From an uncultured Syntrophomonadaceae bacterium (GTDB lineage: Bacteria > Bacillota > Syntrophomonadia > Syntrophomonadales > Syntrophomonadaceae), in contig CALXSZ010000065.1 of the NCBI GenBank assembly GCA_944391275.1, positions 1 to 8,440 of the forward strand: a stretch of DNA of 8,440 nt, given 5' to 3'. Under the pieces are notes generated by a model that was not told where the DNA came from, searched no databases, and saw only the letters and a list, made by a program, of their open reading frames with translations. This document shows positions 1 through 5,632 of the stretch, piece by piece. The position numbers and the translations under genes were made by a program. Within the stretch, counting starts at the first letter, position 1; each line of letters starts with the position of its first letter.

Positions 1-480
1 TGTATCGTTATCATTTTAGTTACTCCGGACGCAGCCGCTTTGATCGGACTGTTATGCTTAGGTAATTTATTCCGTGAATCGGGTGTAGTAGGCCGCTTGA
101 ACAACACCGCTCAGAACGACTTAATGAACATCTGCGTTATCTTCTTAGGCGTTTCGGTTGGTTGCACCATGTCTGCGGACGTATTCTTGAATCCGAGAGT
201 TTTAGGCGTATTTGTATTAGGTTGCGTAGCGTTCGCAATTGCTACCGCTTTCGGTGTACTGTTAGCGAAATTCATGAATCTGTTCTTGAAAGAAAAGATC
301 AATCCGTTGATTGGATCCGCTGGCGTATCGGCTGTACCGATGGCAGCTCGTGTATCTCAGAAAGTTGGACAAGAATTTGACAAGAAGAATTATCTGTTAA
401 TGCATGCAATGGGCCCGAACGTAGCTGGTGTTATTGGTACGGCGACTGCAGCGGGTATGTTTATTGCAGTATTGGGTTAA
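1..480 (+). CDS. gcdB: Glutaconyl-CoA decarboxylase beta subunit, C-terminal part (partial, 5' end outside window)
   Basis: Integral membrane subunit of the biotin-dependent, Na+-translocating decarboxylase family (OadB/MmdB/GcdB). It decarboxylates carboxybiotin and couples this to Na+ export. The frame is open to base 1, so the 159 visible residues are the C-terminal part of a protein that normally has about 370-430. Hydrophobic segments alternate with the family's conserved blocks: a G-N-L-x-R-E-S-G-V block near the start, R-L-N-N-T-A-Q-N, N-P-L-I-G-S-A-G-V-S-A, and the terminal H-A-M-G-P-N-V-A-G-V-I-G. The last two blocks belong to the region implicated in Na+ and carboxybiotin handling in OadB. 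After V-I-G this protein has Thr where I remember Ser in enterobacterial OadB, a conservative change. The subunit choice (Gcd rather than Oad or Mmd) comes from the downstream gcdA, since beta subunits are too alike to separate by eye. A TTG at 40 is internal, not a start. It is followed 138 bp later by the biotin carrier gene. Confidence 0.93.
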   Translation, partial: CIVIILVTPDAAALIGLLCLGNLFRESGVVGRLNNTAQNDLMNICVIFLGVSVGCTMSADVFLNPRVLGVFVLGCVAFAIATAFGVLLAKFMNLFLKEKINPLIGSAGVSAVPMAARVSQKVGQEFDKKNYLLMHAMGPNVAGVIGTATAAGMFIAVLG

Positions 481-530
481 TTGTAAAAAGCGATTTATAA
501 TTAATTAAAAACTATTATTTTCACTTTGCG

Positions 531-585
531 CTAAAAGCCAGTGCTGAAAGTGCTGATAATTTGGCGAATTCAGTACTGGCTTTAG
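531..585 (+). other. Intercistronic RNA hairpin between gcdB and the biotin carrier gene
   Basis: Bases 534-548 pair with 569-583 in a 15-bp stem that has a single G.U wobble (G543 with U574) and a 20-nt loop. No T-run follows, so it does not look like an ordinary intrinsic terminator. The octamer AGTGCTGA occurs twice (540-547 and 549-556), and the second copy could also pair with 569-577, allowing a shorter alternative fold. The likely role is mRNA stability or processing between two cistrons needed in different amounts. That role is inferred. Confidence 0.6.
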
Positions 586-602
586 TGATATAATTTATAA
601 TT

Positions 603-610
603 AAAGGAGG
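603..610 (+). promoter_or_regulatory. Strong ribosome binding site of the biotin carrier gene
   Basis: AAAGGAGG lies 8 nt before the ATG at 619, close to a perfect match to the 16S rRNA tail. It fixes the start of this very short gene and suggests a high translation rate, fitting a carrier needed in excess. Confidence 0.85.
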
Positions 611-618
611 AAACCACA

Positions 619-831
619 ATGGCAGTAGTAGAAGCTCCAATGGCTGGTAAAGTTCTGGAAATCGAAGTAGCAGTAGGCGATACCATCGCTGAAGACGATG
701 AAATCATAGTATTAGAAGCTATGAAAATGGAAAACCAGATTTTCTCCACTGAAGGTGGTACAGTTAAAGCAATTCTGGTTAAAGAAGGCGACCAAGTAGC
801 TGAAGGGCAAGCTTTAATCGAAGTTGAATAA
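619..831 (+). CDS. gcdC: Biotin carrier protein of the decarboxylase (single biotinyl domain, 70 aa)
   Basis: Mobile carboxyl carrier: a biotin on Lys36 would take the carboxyl group of glutaconyl-CoA from GcdA and deliver it to GcdB in the membrane. The whole protein is one biotinyl domain. It opens with E-A-P-M-A-G (residues 5-10), carries the biotinylation motif E-A-M-K-M at 33-37, and ends in the usual E-G-D-Q-V-A-E-G-Q-A-L strand-turn. What is missing is the N-terminal part plus long Ala/Pro-rich linker that characterised GcdC proteins have (about 140 residues in A. fermentans, as I remember). The start is certain because the ribosome site sits 8 nt upstream and the biotinyl fold begins at once. 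It lies between gcdB and the dehydrogenase gene. It could also serve another biotin enzyme such as acetyl-CoA carboxylase or a methylmalonyl-CoA decarboxylase, but the position argues for the Gcd complex. Confidence 0.9.
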   Translation: MAVVEAPMAGKVLEIEVAVGDTIAEDDEIIVLEAMKMENQIFSTEGGTVKAILVKEGDQVAEGQALIEVE

Positions 832-851
832 TTCAATTTTGGGGAGTTATG

Positions 852-920
852 TCGCTTTGTGCGATGCGAAAAAAGATGCCGGGAGTTAGCATATAGCTAA
901 CTTTCCGGCGCGCTTTCGTA
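852..920 (+). other. Compound RNA hairpin between the biotin carrier and dehydrogenase genes
   Basis: The core stem pairs GCCGG (878-882) with CCGGC (905-909) and AGTTAGC (884-890) with GCTAACT (896-902), with a small G/TT interruption and a 5-nt loop. It is enclosed by TGCGAAA (865-871) pairing with TTTCGTA (914-920), one G.U. A small hairpin TCGC/GCGA (852-864) precedes it. No T-tract follows, so termination is unlikely. A processing, stability or regulatory role is possible, but no known riboswitch consensus was recognised. Confidence 0.5.
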
Positions 921-940
921 TAAAATCTATCCAAGTGAGC

Positions 941-967
941 GTTTGCACATTAGATGTGTGTTCAAAC
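941..967 (+). other. Second hairpin or inverted repeat just before the dehydrogenase ribosome site
   Basis: GTTTG (941-945) pairs with CAAAC (963-967) and CACAT (946-950) pairs with ATGTG (954-958), with a 3-nt TAG loop and a 4-nt bulge on the 3' side. It ends 17 nt before the purine-rich ribosome site (984-993), close enough to influence translation initiation. It could equally be a protein-binding site in DNA. Only the symmetry is seen; the role is inferred. Confidence 0.4.
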
Positions 968-999
968 TTATATATTATTTTTCAAAGGGGGAATTTTTA

Positions 1000-2163
1000 A
1001 TGTTGGATTTTAGTTTAAGTGAAGAACAACAGATGGTACAGGACATGGCAAAAGATTTTGCTGAAAAAGAAGTTGCTCCCTATGTTGATCAAGACGAAGA
1101 AAATCATTATTATCGTCGTGAAATTCTCACCAAAATGGGTGAACTGGGCTTGTTAGGCTGGAGCCTTCCGGAAGAATACGGCGGAAACGGCATGGGCTGG
1201 ATGGAAGCGGTTCTGGCTCAATTCGAAATTGCAAAAGCGCATACCTCTTGGAGACTTTCTATTTCCGGTAACAACTGGGGTCCTGCAATGACCATTAATA
1301 AATTTGGAACGGAAGAACAAAAAGCAAAATGGATCCCCGGCTTTTTGGATGGTTCTTTAGTAGGATCTTTTGGTATTACCGAACCGAACAGCGGTACGGA
1401 CGTAGCCAGCATGAAAACCTTTGCGGAAGACAAAGGCGATCATTGGTTGGTTAACGGAACTAAAATGTGGATTTCCGGCGGCCATGTTTGTGACGTAGGT
1501 TTGTTGTATGCTGTAACGGAAAAAGGCATGGGCGCTAAAGGTATTTCCGCTTTTGTCGTAGACTACAATCAGAGCGTTGAAGGAATGACCCGTAACCCGA
1601 TTCATACGAAAGTGGGTATGTGGGCGGCTCCTACTTCCGAAATGGTTTATGAAAATGTTGTTGTGCCGAAAGAAAACTTGTTAGGCGAACGCGGCAAAGG
1701 TTTCCAAGAATGTATGTGGCAGTTAAACAACACGCGTGTTGGTTGCGCGAATGGTGCAGCTTCCTTGTCTGCAGCTTGCTTGGAAGGTTCTGTTGCTTAT
1801 GCAAATGAAAGAACACAATTTGGGAAACCGATTGGTAAATTCCAATTGATTCAAGAACAAATTACCAATATGAAATTGGAAGATGAAGCGGCTTTATGGT
1901 TAGTAAGAAGAGCAGCTTGGTTGAAAGATCAAGGTCTGCCGAACCAACAAGCTGTTTCCATGGCTAAATTGAGTTCTGCTCATGCTGCTGTAAACGCTGC
2001 GAATACTGCTATGAAAGTTTATGGTTCCTATGGTTATTCAACTGAATATCCTTGCGGAAGATGGTTGAGAGACTGCAAACAGTTCGAAACTTTGGAAGGT
2101 ACTTCCAACATCCATACAACAATTGTAGCAAATATCGAACTGGGTTATGCTCCGAACAGATAA
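1000..2163 (+). CDS. Acyl-CoA dehydrogenase, probable non-decarboxylating glutaryl-CoA dehydrogenase
   Basis: FAD enzyme of the acyl-CoA dehydrogenase family (387 aa, normal length). Proposed reaction: glutaryl-CoA to glutaconyl-CoA, with electrons probably passed to an electron-transferring flavoprotein not seen here. Domains are in the usual order: N-terminal helical domain (1-120), middle beta domain opening with F-G-I-T-E-P-N-S-G-T-D (124-134), and C-terminal helical domain with R-T-Q-F-G-K-P-I and the catalytic base Glu366 in L-E-G-T-S-N-I-H. Over the 28 residues before G-T-E-E-Q the protein aligns without gaps to human GCDH (from memory). Arg85 falls on the substrate-carboxylate arginine (Arg94), which is Gly in butyryl-CoA dehydrogenase. 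Human Glu87 is Ala78 here, and Tyr369 before the catalytic Glu is Leu365. Loss of that Tyr marks the non-decarboxylating type described from Desulfococcus. ATG 1000 is chosen because AAAGGGGGAA lies 6-7 nt upstream and M-L-D-F-S-L-S-E-E-Q is a typical family start. Its place between Gcd subunit genes supports the assignment. Another short or dicarboxylic acyl-CoA substrate remains possible. Confidence 0.85.
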   Translation: MLDFSLSEEQQMVQDMAKDFAEKEVAPYVDQDEENHYYRREILTKMGELGLLGWSLPEEYGGNGMGWMEAVLAQFEIAKAHTSWRLSISGNNWGPAMTINKFGTEEQKAKWIPGFLDGSLVGSFGITEPNSGTDVASMKTFAEDKGDHWLVNGTKMWISGGHVCDVGLLYAVTEKGMGAKGISAFVVDYNQSVEGMTRNPIHTKVGMWAAPTSEMVYENVVVPKENLLGERGKGFQECMWQLNNTRVGCANGAASLSAACLEGSVAYANERTQFGKPIGKFQLIQEQITNMKLEDEAALWLVRRAAWLKDQGLPNQQAVSMAKLSSAHAAVNAANTAMKVYGSYGYSTEYPCGRWLRDCKQFETLEGTSNIHTTIVANIELGYAPNR

Positions 2164-2217
2164 GCTATTTGTTCTGCTTATTTTTGATAAGTTGAATTTG
2201 ATAGGTTGATTTCTAAG

Positions 2218-2271
2218 TCAGGTGTATAAGCTTGTCGTATATGCGCTGGCTTATACGCCTGATAATTTTTT
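2218..2271 (+). terminator. Terminator-like hairpin between the dehydrogenase gene and gcdA (possible attenuator)
   Basis: TCAGGTGTATAAGC (2218-2231) pairs with GCTTATACGCCTGA (2249-2262) in a 14-bp stem with one U.G wobble and a 17-nt loop. It is followed after 3 nt by six T's (2266-2271). This fits an intrinsic terminator, yet gcdA starts only 42 nt later and no convincing promoter lies between. Partial read-through setting the gcdA level is the simplest reading. A promoter inside or before the hairpin that I cannot recognise is the alternative. Confidence 0.65.
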
Positions 2272-2312
2272 GAACTCTTTATCGTTAGATTTTGAAAAGG
2301 AGTGATATTAAA

Positions 2313-4133
2313 ATGGCTGAATTTAAATATTCGATGCCCCGTTATTTTGAAAAAATGGACGATTTGGGCAAACCTTTAAAAAAGGTTAATCAAAAAAATA
2401 TGGACGCTTTAAAAGCGATCGAAGCTGAACTGGATGAACGTGTTGCTGCTATCAAAGCACATGGTAAACCGGATGAAAAAGTACATGCTTCTGGAGAATG
2501 GACAGCTTGGGAACGTTTGGAATACTTGGTAGAACCGGGTAGCTGGTGCCCTTTGCATACGCTTTATAACCCGAATGATAACAAAGAATTATCGACCGCA
2601 GTGGTTGATGGTTTAGGTAAAATTTCCGGTAAATGGGCAGTTGTTATTGCTTCCAATAATAAAGAAACAGCTGGCGCTTGGATTCCAGGACAAGCGGACA
2701 ACATTCTTCGTGTTACCGACATTGCAAAAAGATTGCGTATTCCGTTAGTATGGGTTTTAAATTGCTCAGGTGTTAGTTTAAATCGTCAAGAATGGGTATA
2801 TCCGAACCGTCGTGGTGGAGGAACGCCATTCTATCGTCACAATGAATTAGAACAAGCTGGTATTCCGGTATTAGTTGGTATTTATGGCACCAACCCAGCA
2901 GGCGGCGGATATCATTCTATTTCCCCAACCATCCTGATTGCTCATAAGGATGCTAATATGGCTGTAGGCGGCGCAGGTATTGTTGGTGGGATGAACCCGA
3001 AAGGGTACATTGATGATGAAGTGGCTCAGAGCATTATTGAAACCACTCGTGGATTTAAATCCGTTCCTCCTGGACGTGTAGCAATCCATCACGATGTTAC
3101 TGGTTTCTTCCGCGAAGTTGGGCAAACGGAAGAAGAAGTATTGGATTATCTGAAACAATATATGGCGATTCAGCCTGCTTATGGAAAAGAATTCTTCCGT
3201 GTTGCTCCTCCAGCAGAACCGAAATTCCCAGGAGAAGATCTCTACAGCATTATCCCTGAAAATCAAAAACGTTCTTACGATATGTATGAAGTTCTGGCTC
3301 GTTTGTTTGATAACAGCGAACATTATGAATATAAACCGGATTATGGTCCAGAAATTTATACCGGTATTGCAAAAATCAGCGGTTTTGTTTGTGGTTTTGT
3401 AGCAAACCATTCAGGCGTTATCTATGATTATCCGGAATATCGCCATGACGTACCCGCTGGTATTGGCGGTAAATTGTATCGTCAAGGACTGACCAAGATG
3501 AGCGAATTTATTACTCTGTGCAACAGAGATAAAATTCCTTGCATCTGGATTCAGGATACTACAGGTATTGATGTAGGAGACGTTGCTGAAAAAGCTGAAT
3601 TACTAGGTTTAGGGCAGTCTTTGATTTATTCTATTCAAAATACGGATGTTCCAAGCTTAGAAATTACTTTAAGAAAAGGTTCCGCTGCGGCTCACTATGT
3701 CATGGGTGGTCCTCAGGGTAATGATACCAATGCTTTCAGTATTGGTACAGCTGCAACTGAAATTTATGTAATGCATGGGGAAACTGCTGCAAACGCAATG
3801 TATTCTCGTCGTCTGGTTAAAGATGCGGATGCAGGCGTACCGCTGGAAGGCACAATTGCGAAAATGAATGAACTGATTCAACAATATCATACCAACAGCC
3901 GTCCAAATCTTTGTGCGAAATTAGGCTTGGTTGATGAAATTGTTAAGATGCCGGATTTGCGTAAGTATATTGTTGCTTTCGTAGAGGCTGCTTATCAAAA
4001 TCCGAAATCCATCTGCCCCATCCATCAGATGTTATTACCGAGAGTTATTAAGGACCATATGGATGTTTATGTAAATCATAGTACAGACAGAGAATTAGCT
4101 GCGAAAGAAGCGGCAGAAAAAGCTGCTGAATAA
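2313..4133 (+). CDS. gcdA: Glutaconyl-CoA decarboxylase alpha subunit (carboxyltransferase)
   Basis: Transfers the carboxyl group from glutaconyl-CoA to protein-bound biotin, yielding crotonyl-CoA. It is cytoplasmic and docks to the membrane pump through the biotin carrier. At 606 aa it is slightly longer than A. fermentans GcdA (about 587) and clearly longer than methylmalonyl-CoA decarboxylase alpha (about 510). Hallmarks are Y-S-M-P-R-Y-F at 6-12, L-V-E-P-G-S-W near 72-78, the N-terminal crotonase-fold half with N-C-S-G-V (150-154), R-R-G-G-G-T-P-F (166-173) and G-T-N-P-A-G-G-G-Y-H-S-I-S-P (192-205), then the C-terminal half with Q-D-T-T-G-I-D-V (414-421), K-A-E-L-L-G-L-G-Q-S (427-436) and G-G-P-Q-G-N-D-T-N-A (465-474). 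The last 16 residues are an Ala/Glu-rich helical tail absent from the A. fermentans protein as I recall it. ATG 2313 has AAGGAG 10 nt upstream; the in-frame TTG at 2292 lies before that site. In A. fermentans gcdA sits with the hydroxyglutarate genes, whereas here it sits with gcdB. Confidence 0.95.
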   Translation: MAEFKYSMPRYFEKMDDLGKPLKKVNQKNMDALKAIEAELDERVAAIKAHGKPDEKVHASGEWTAWERLEYLVEPGSWCPLHTLYNPNDNKELSTAVVDGLGKISGKWAVVIASNNKETAGAWIPGQADNILRVTDIAKRLRIPLVWVLNCSGVSLNRQEWVYPNRRGGGTPFYRHNELEQAGIPVLVGIYGTNPAGGGYHSISPTILIAHKDANMAVGGAGIVGGMNPKGYIDDEVAQSIIETTRGFKSVPPGRVAIHHDVTGFFREVGQTEEEVLDYLKQYMAIQPAYGKEFFRVAPPAEPKFPGEDLYSIIPENQKRSYDMYEVLARLFDNSEHYEYKPDYGPEIYTGIAKISGFVCGFVANHSGVIYDYPEYRHDVPAGIGGKLYRQGLTKMSEFITLCNRDKIPCIWIQDTTGIDVGDVAEKAELLGLGQSLIYSIQNTDVPSLEITLRKGSAAAHYVMGGPQGNDTNAFSIGTAATEIYVMHGETAANAMYSRRLVKDADAGVPLEGTIAKMNELIQQYHTNSRPNLCAKLGLVDEIVKMPDLRKYIVAFVEAAYQNPKSICPIHQMLLPRVIKDHMDVYVNHSTDRELAAKEAAEKAAE

Positions 4134-4174
4134 AGATAATTTTCTTATTTCTTTGTTTAAGAAGTAGAATGATT

Positions 4175-4211
4175 AAAAAACCGCTATGGGGACGCTCATA
4201 GCGGTTTTTTT
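4175..4211 (+). terminator. Intrinsic terminator of the decarboxylase cluster
   Basis: A perfect stem pairs CCGCTATG (4181-4188) with CATAGCGG (4197-4204) across an 8-nt loop, flanked by six A's before and seven T's after (4205-4211). It lies 41 bp past the gcdA stop. The A/T symmetry means it could also stop transcription from the other direction, but both neighbouring operons are read on the + strand. Confidence 0.93.
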
Positions 4212-4263
4212 ATACATACAAACGCTATAGATAAAAAATATTTTGGTCAAAAGGAAAAAAATC

Positions 4264-4292
4264 TTGACAAAAAAGGAATTATTTATTATATT
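4264..4292 (+). promoter_or_regulatory. Sigma-70-type promoter of the regulator/ABC operon
   Basis: TTGACA (4264-4269) is a perfect -35 box. TATATT (4287-4292) is a good -10 box at the ideal 17-bp spacing, in an A/T-rich surround. Transcription should start near 4299, inside the palindrome described next, leaving a leader of about 58 nt before the regulator's start codon. Confidence 0.85.
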
Positions 4293-4294
4293 AT

Positions 4295-4317
4295 GTGTAC
4301 TAATATAAATAGAACAC
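4295..4317. promoter_or_regulatory. Likely operator: 23-bp imperfect palindrome over the transcription start
   Basis: GTGTACTA (4295-4302) and TAGAACAC (4310-4317) match as inverted repeats at 7 of 8 positions around a 7-bp A/T centre. The site begins 2 bp after the -10 box, so a bound protein would block RNA polymerase. The 8-mer ACACTTAA at 4314-4321 recurs at 4332-4339, hinting at an extra half-site. Small YtrA-type GntR regulators commonly repress their own operon through A/T-rich palindromes, so autorepression by the adjacent gene product is the likely role. Confidence 0.65.
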
Positions 4318-4356
4318 TTAATACAAATAATACACTTAAAGAAAGGAGCGTAAGCA

Positions 4357-4722
4357 TTGATTTCTATTGATTATCGAAGTGGAAAATCTATTTATGAGCA
4401 GATTGCCGACGAATTTGAACATCTTATCAGCCAAGGAATTTTAGAATCAGATAGTCAACTGCCATCGGTTCGTCAATTGGCGGTAGAACTTTCCATTAAT
4501 CCGAATACCATTCAAAAAGCGTATTCAGAGCTGGAGAATCGGGGATTGATTTATTCTATTCGGGGAAAAGGAAATTTTGTGGCAGCTGAAAGTGAAAGTT
4601 TGAAACAGAAAAAATTACAGCAATTCTACAAGAATTTAACTGAGTTAATACAAGAAGCCCATCGTAGTGGAATTGATGAAGAAGAAATCCGTAAAGCTTT
4701 AATGGCGCATTTAAAAAAATAG
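4357..4722 (+). CDS. GntR-family transcriptional regulator, YtrA-type
   Basis: Small DNA-binding repressor (121 aa) expected to control its own operon. Residues 10-76 form the GntR winged helix-turn-helix, with I-Y-E-Q-I near the start, the recognition region L-P-S-V-R-Q-L-A-V-E-L (35-45) and N-P-N-T-I-Q-K-A-Y-S-E-L-E (48-60), and the wing G-K-G-N-F-V (70-75). Only about 45 residues follow, predicted as two helices. This short tail is characteristic of the YtrA subfamily, which dimerises there and has no large effector domain. The start is TTG at 4357, because AAAGGAG lies 8 nt upstream and the protein then begins M-I-S-I-D-Y as relatives do. The weak start codon may hold the repressor level low. 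The 10-bp gap to the ABC ATPase gene implies co-transcription. Relatives often respond to envelope stress or cell-wall antibiotics, but no inducer is visible here. Confidence 0.93.
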   Translation: MISIDYRSGKSIYEQIADEFEHLISQGILESDSQLPSVRQLAVELSINPNTIQKAYSELENRGLIYSIRGKGNFVAAESESLKQKKLQQFYKNLTELIQEAHRSGIDEEEIRKALMAHLKK

Positions 4723-4732
4723 GAGGGAGCTT

Positions 4733-5632
4733 ATGATTCAGGCGAATCAAGTTTGTAAAAGTTTTGGGAACATTCAGGCAGTGAATCAAGTTGACTTAAC
4801 GATACGAAGCGGAGAAGTCTTTGGATTAATTGGTTCCAATGGAGCAGGAAAATCCACTTTTCTTCGTATGTTGTGCGGTGTTTATCGTCCGGATAGTGGA
4901 AAACTTACAATTGATGAAGAAGAAGTTTATGAGAATGTTACGCTAAAAAAACGTTGTTTTTACATCTCGGATGACCAATATTTTCTAAATAATAGCACCC
5001 CGGAAGAGATGAAAAATTATTATAGGATGTTTTATGAAAATTTTGATCAAGAACGTTTTCATAAATTAATGAAAGGATTTGATTTGAATCCTCAACGTAA
5101 AATTCGGACTTTTTCTAAAGGTATGAAAAAACAAGTTTCTGTTATTTGCGGCATTTGTACGGGGGTGGATTATCTTTTTTGCGACGAAACATTCGACGGA
5201 TTAGATCCTGTGGCGCGGCAAGCCGTAAAATCTTTATTTGCGGAGGATGTAGCGGAGAGAAAACTTACCCCAATCATTGCTTCACATAATTTAAGAGAGT
5301 TAGAAGATATTTGCGATCATGTAGGGTTGCTTCATAAGGGAGGAATTCTGCTTTCACAAGATCTGGAAGAACTGAAATTGGGCATTCATAAAATGCAATG
5401 CGCTTTTACGACGCCAAAAACCGCAACGGATTTTCAGGGAATCGAGATTGTTCATATCCAGCAGCGAGGTTCGCTGTATACGATCACGGCGAAAGGCAAT
5501 GAGGAAGAAATACGAAAACATATACAAAACATGGATCCCATTTTTTATGAAATTTTACCCTTGACGTTAGAAGAAATCTTTATTAATGAAACAGAGGTGG
5601 CGGGCTATGATATCAAAAAACTCATTTTCTAA
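4733..5632 (+). CDS. ABC transporter ATP-binding protein
   Basis: ATPase subunit (299 aa) that powers the permease encoded next. All nucleotide-binding elements are present: Walker A G-S-N-G-A-G-K-S-T (34-42), Q-loop Gln82, signature F-S-K-G-M (127-131, a common variant of LSGGQ in exporters of this type), Walker B Y-L-F-C-D-E with catalytic Glu152, D-loop G-L-D-P (156-159) and switch His185. Residues after about 215 form a C-terminal extension seen in many ABC-2 type exporter ATPases. The start is secure because AGGAGGGA overlaps the regulator's stop codon just upstream. The gene ends 26 bp inside the permease gene, so translation of the two is probably coupled. The pairing with a YtrA-type regulator resembles the Bacillus ytr operon in outline. 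Substrate and direction are not deducible, and export is inferred from the ABC-2 type partner. Confidence 0.95.
   Translation: MIQANQVCKSFGNIQAVNQVDLTIRSGEVFGLIGSNGAGKSTFLRMLCGVYRPDSGKLTIDEEEVYENVTLKKRCFYISDDQYFLNNSTPEEMKNYYRMFYENFDQERFHKLMKGFDLNPQRKIRTFSKGMKKQVSVICGICTGVDYLFCDETFDGLDPVARQAVKSLFAEDVAERKLTPIIASHNLRELEDICDHVGLLHKGGILLSQDLEELKLGIHKMQCAFTTPKTATDFQGIEIVHIQQRGSLYTITAKGNEEEIRKHIQNMDPIFYEILPLTLEEIFINETEVAGYDIKKLIF

Noticed and set aside
472..501. A possible promoter for the biotin carrier gene (TTGGGT, 18 bp, TATAAT)
   Set aside because: The -35 box is poor, overlaps the gcdB coding end, and TATAAT-like strings recur by chance in this A/T-rich gap (also 589-594 and 596-601 without a -35 box).
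582..836. An 84-codon minus-strand frame opposite the biotin carrier gene
   Set aside because: It is antisense to a clear biotinyl-domain gene, has a Ser/Thr/Ala-rich composition typical of a reverse frame, and shows no motif.
943..976. TTGCAC with TATATA/TATATT as a promoter for the dehydrogenase gene
   Set aside because: The spacing is 20-22 bp, too long for a normal sigma-70 promoter, and any transcript would start almost on the ribosome site.
943..999. A TTG at 943 as an earlier start for the dehydrogenase
   Set aside because: It would add 19 residues unlike the family, lies inside an inverted repeat, and precedes the clear ribosome site that serves ATG 1000.
2184..2230. Repeated TTGATA/TTGATT strings (2184, 2198, 2206) as -35 boxes for gcdA
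   Set aside because: No -10 box lies at a workable distance; the nearest TATAAG is part of the terminator stem at 13 or 21 bp.
2292..2312. A TTG at 2292 as the gcdA start
   Set aside because: It lies upstream of the AAGGAG ribosome site (2297-2302), and ATG 2313 gives the expected family N terminus.
2871..3410. A 179-codon open frame on the minus strand inside gcdA
   Set aside because: It lies wholly antisense to a confidently assigned gene, is rich in Phe, Ile, Asn and Cys without recognisable motifs, and mirrors the codon pattern of gcdA. It is a shadow frame.
5586..5606. An ATG at 5586 as the permease start
   Set aside because: It precedes the GAGGTGG ribosome site at 5594-5600 and has no good site of its own. 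ATG 5607 is better placed.
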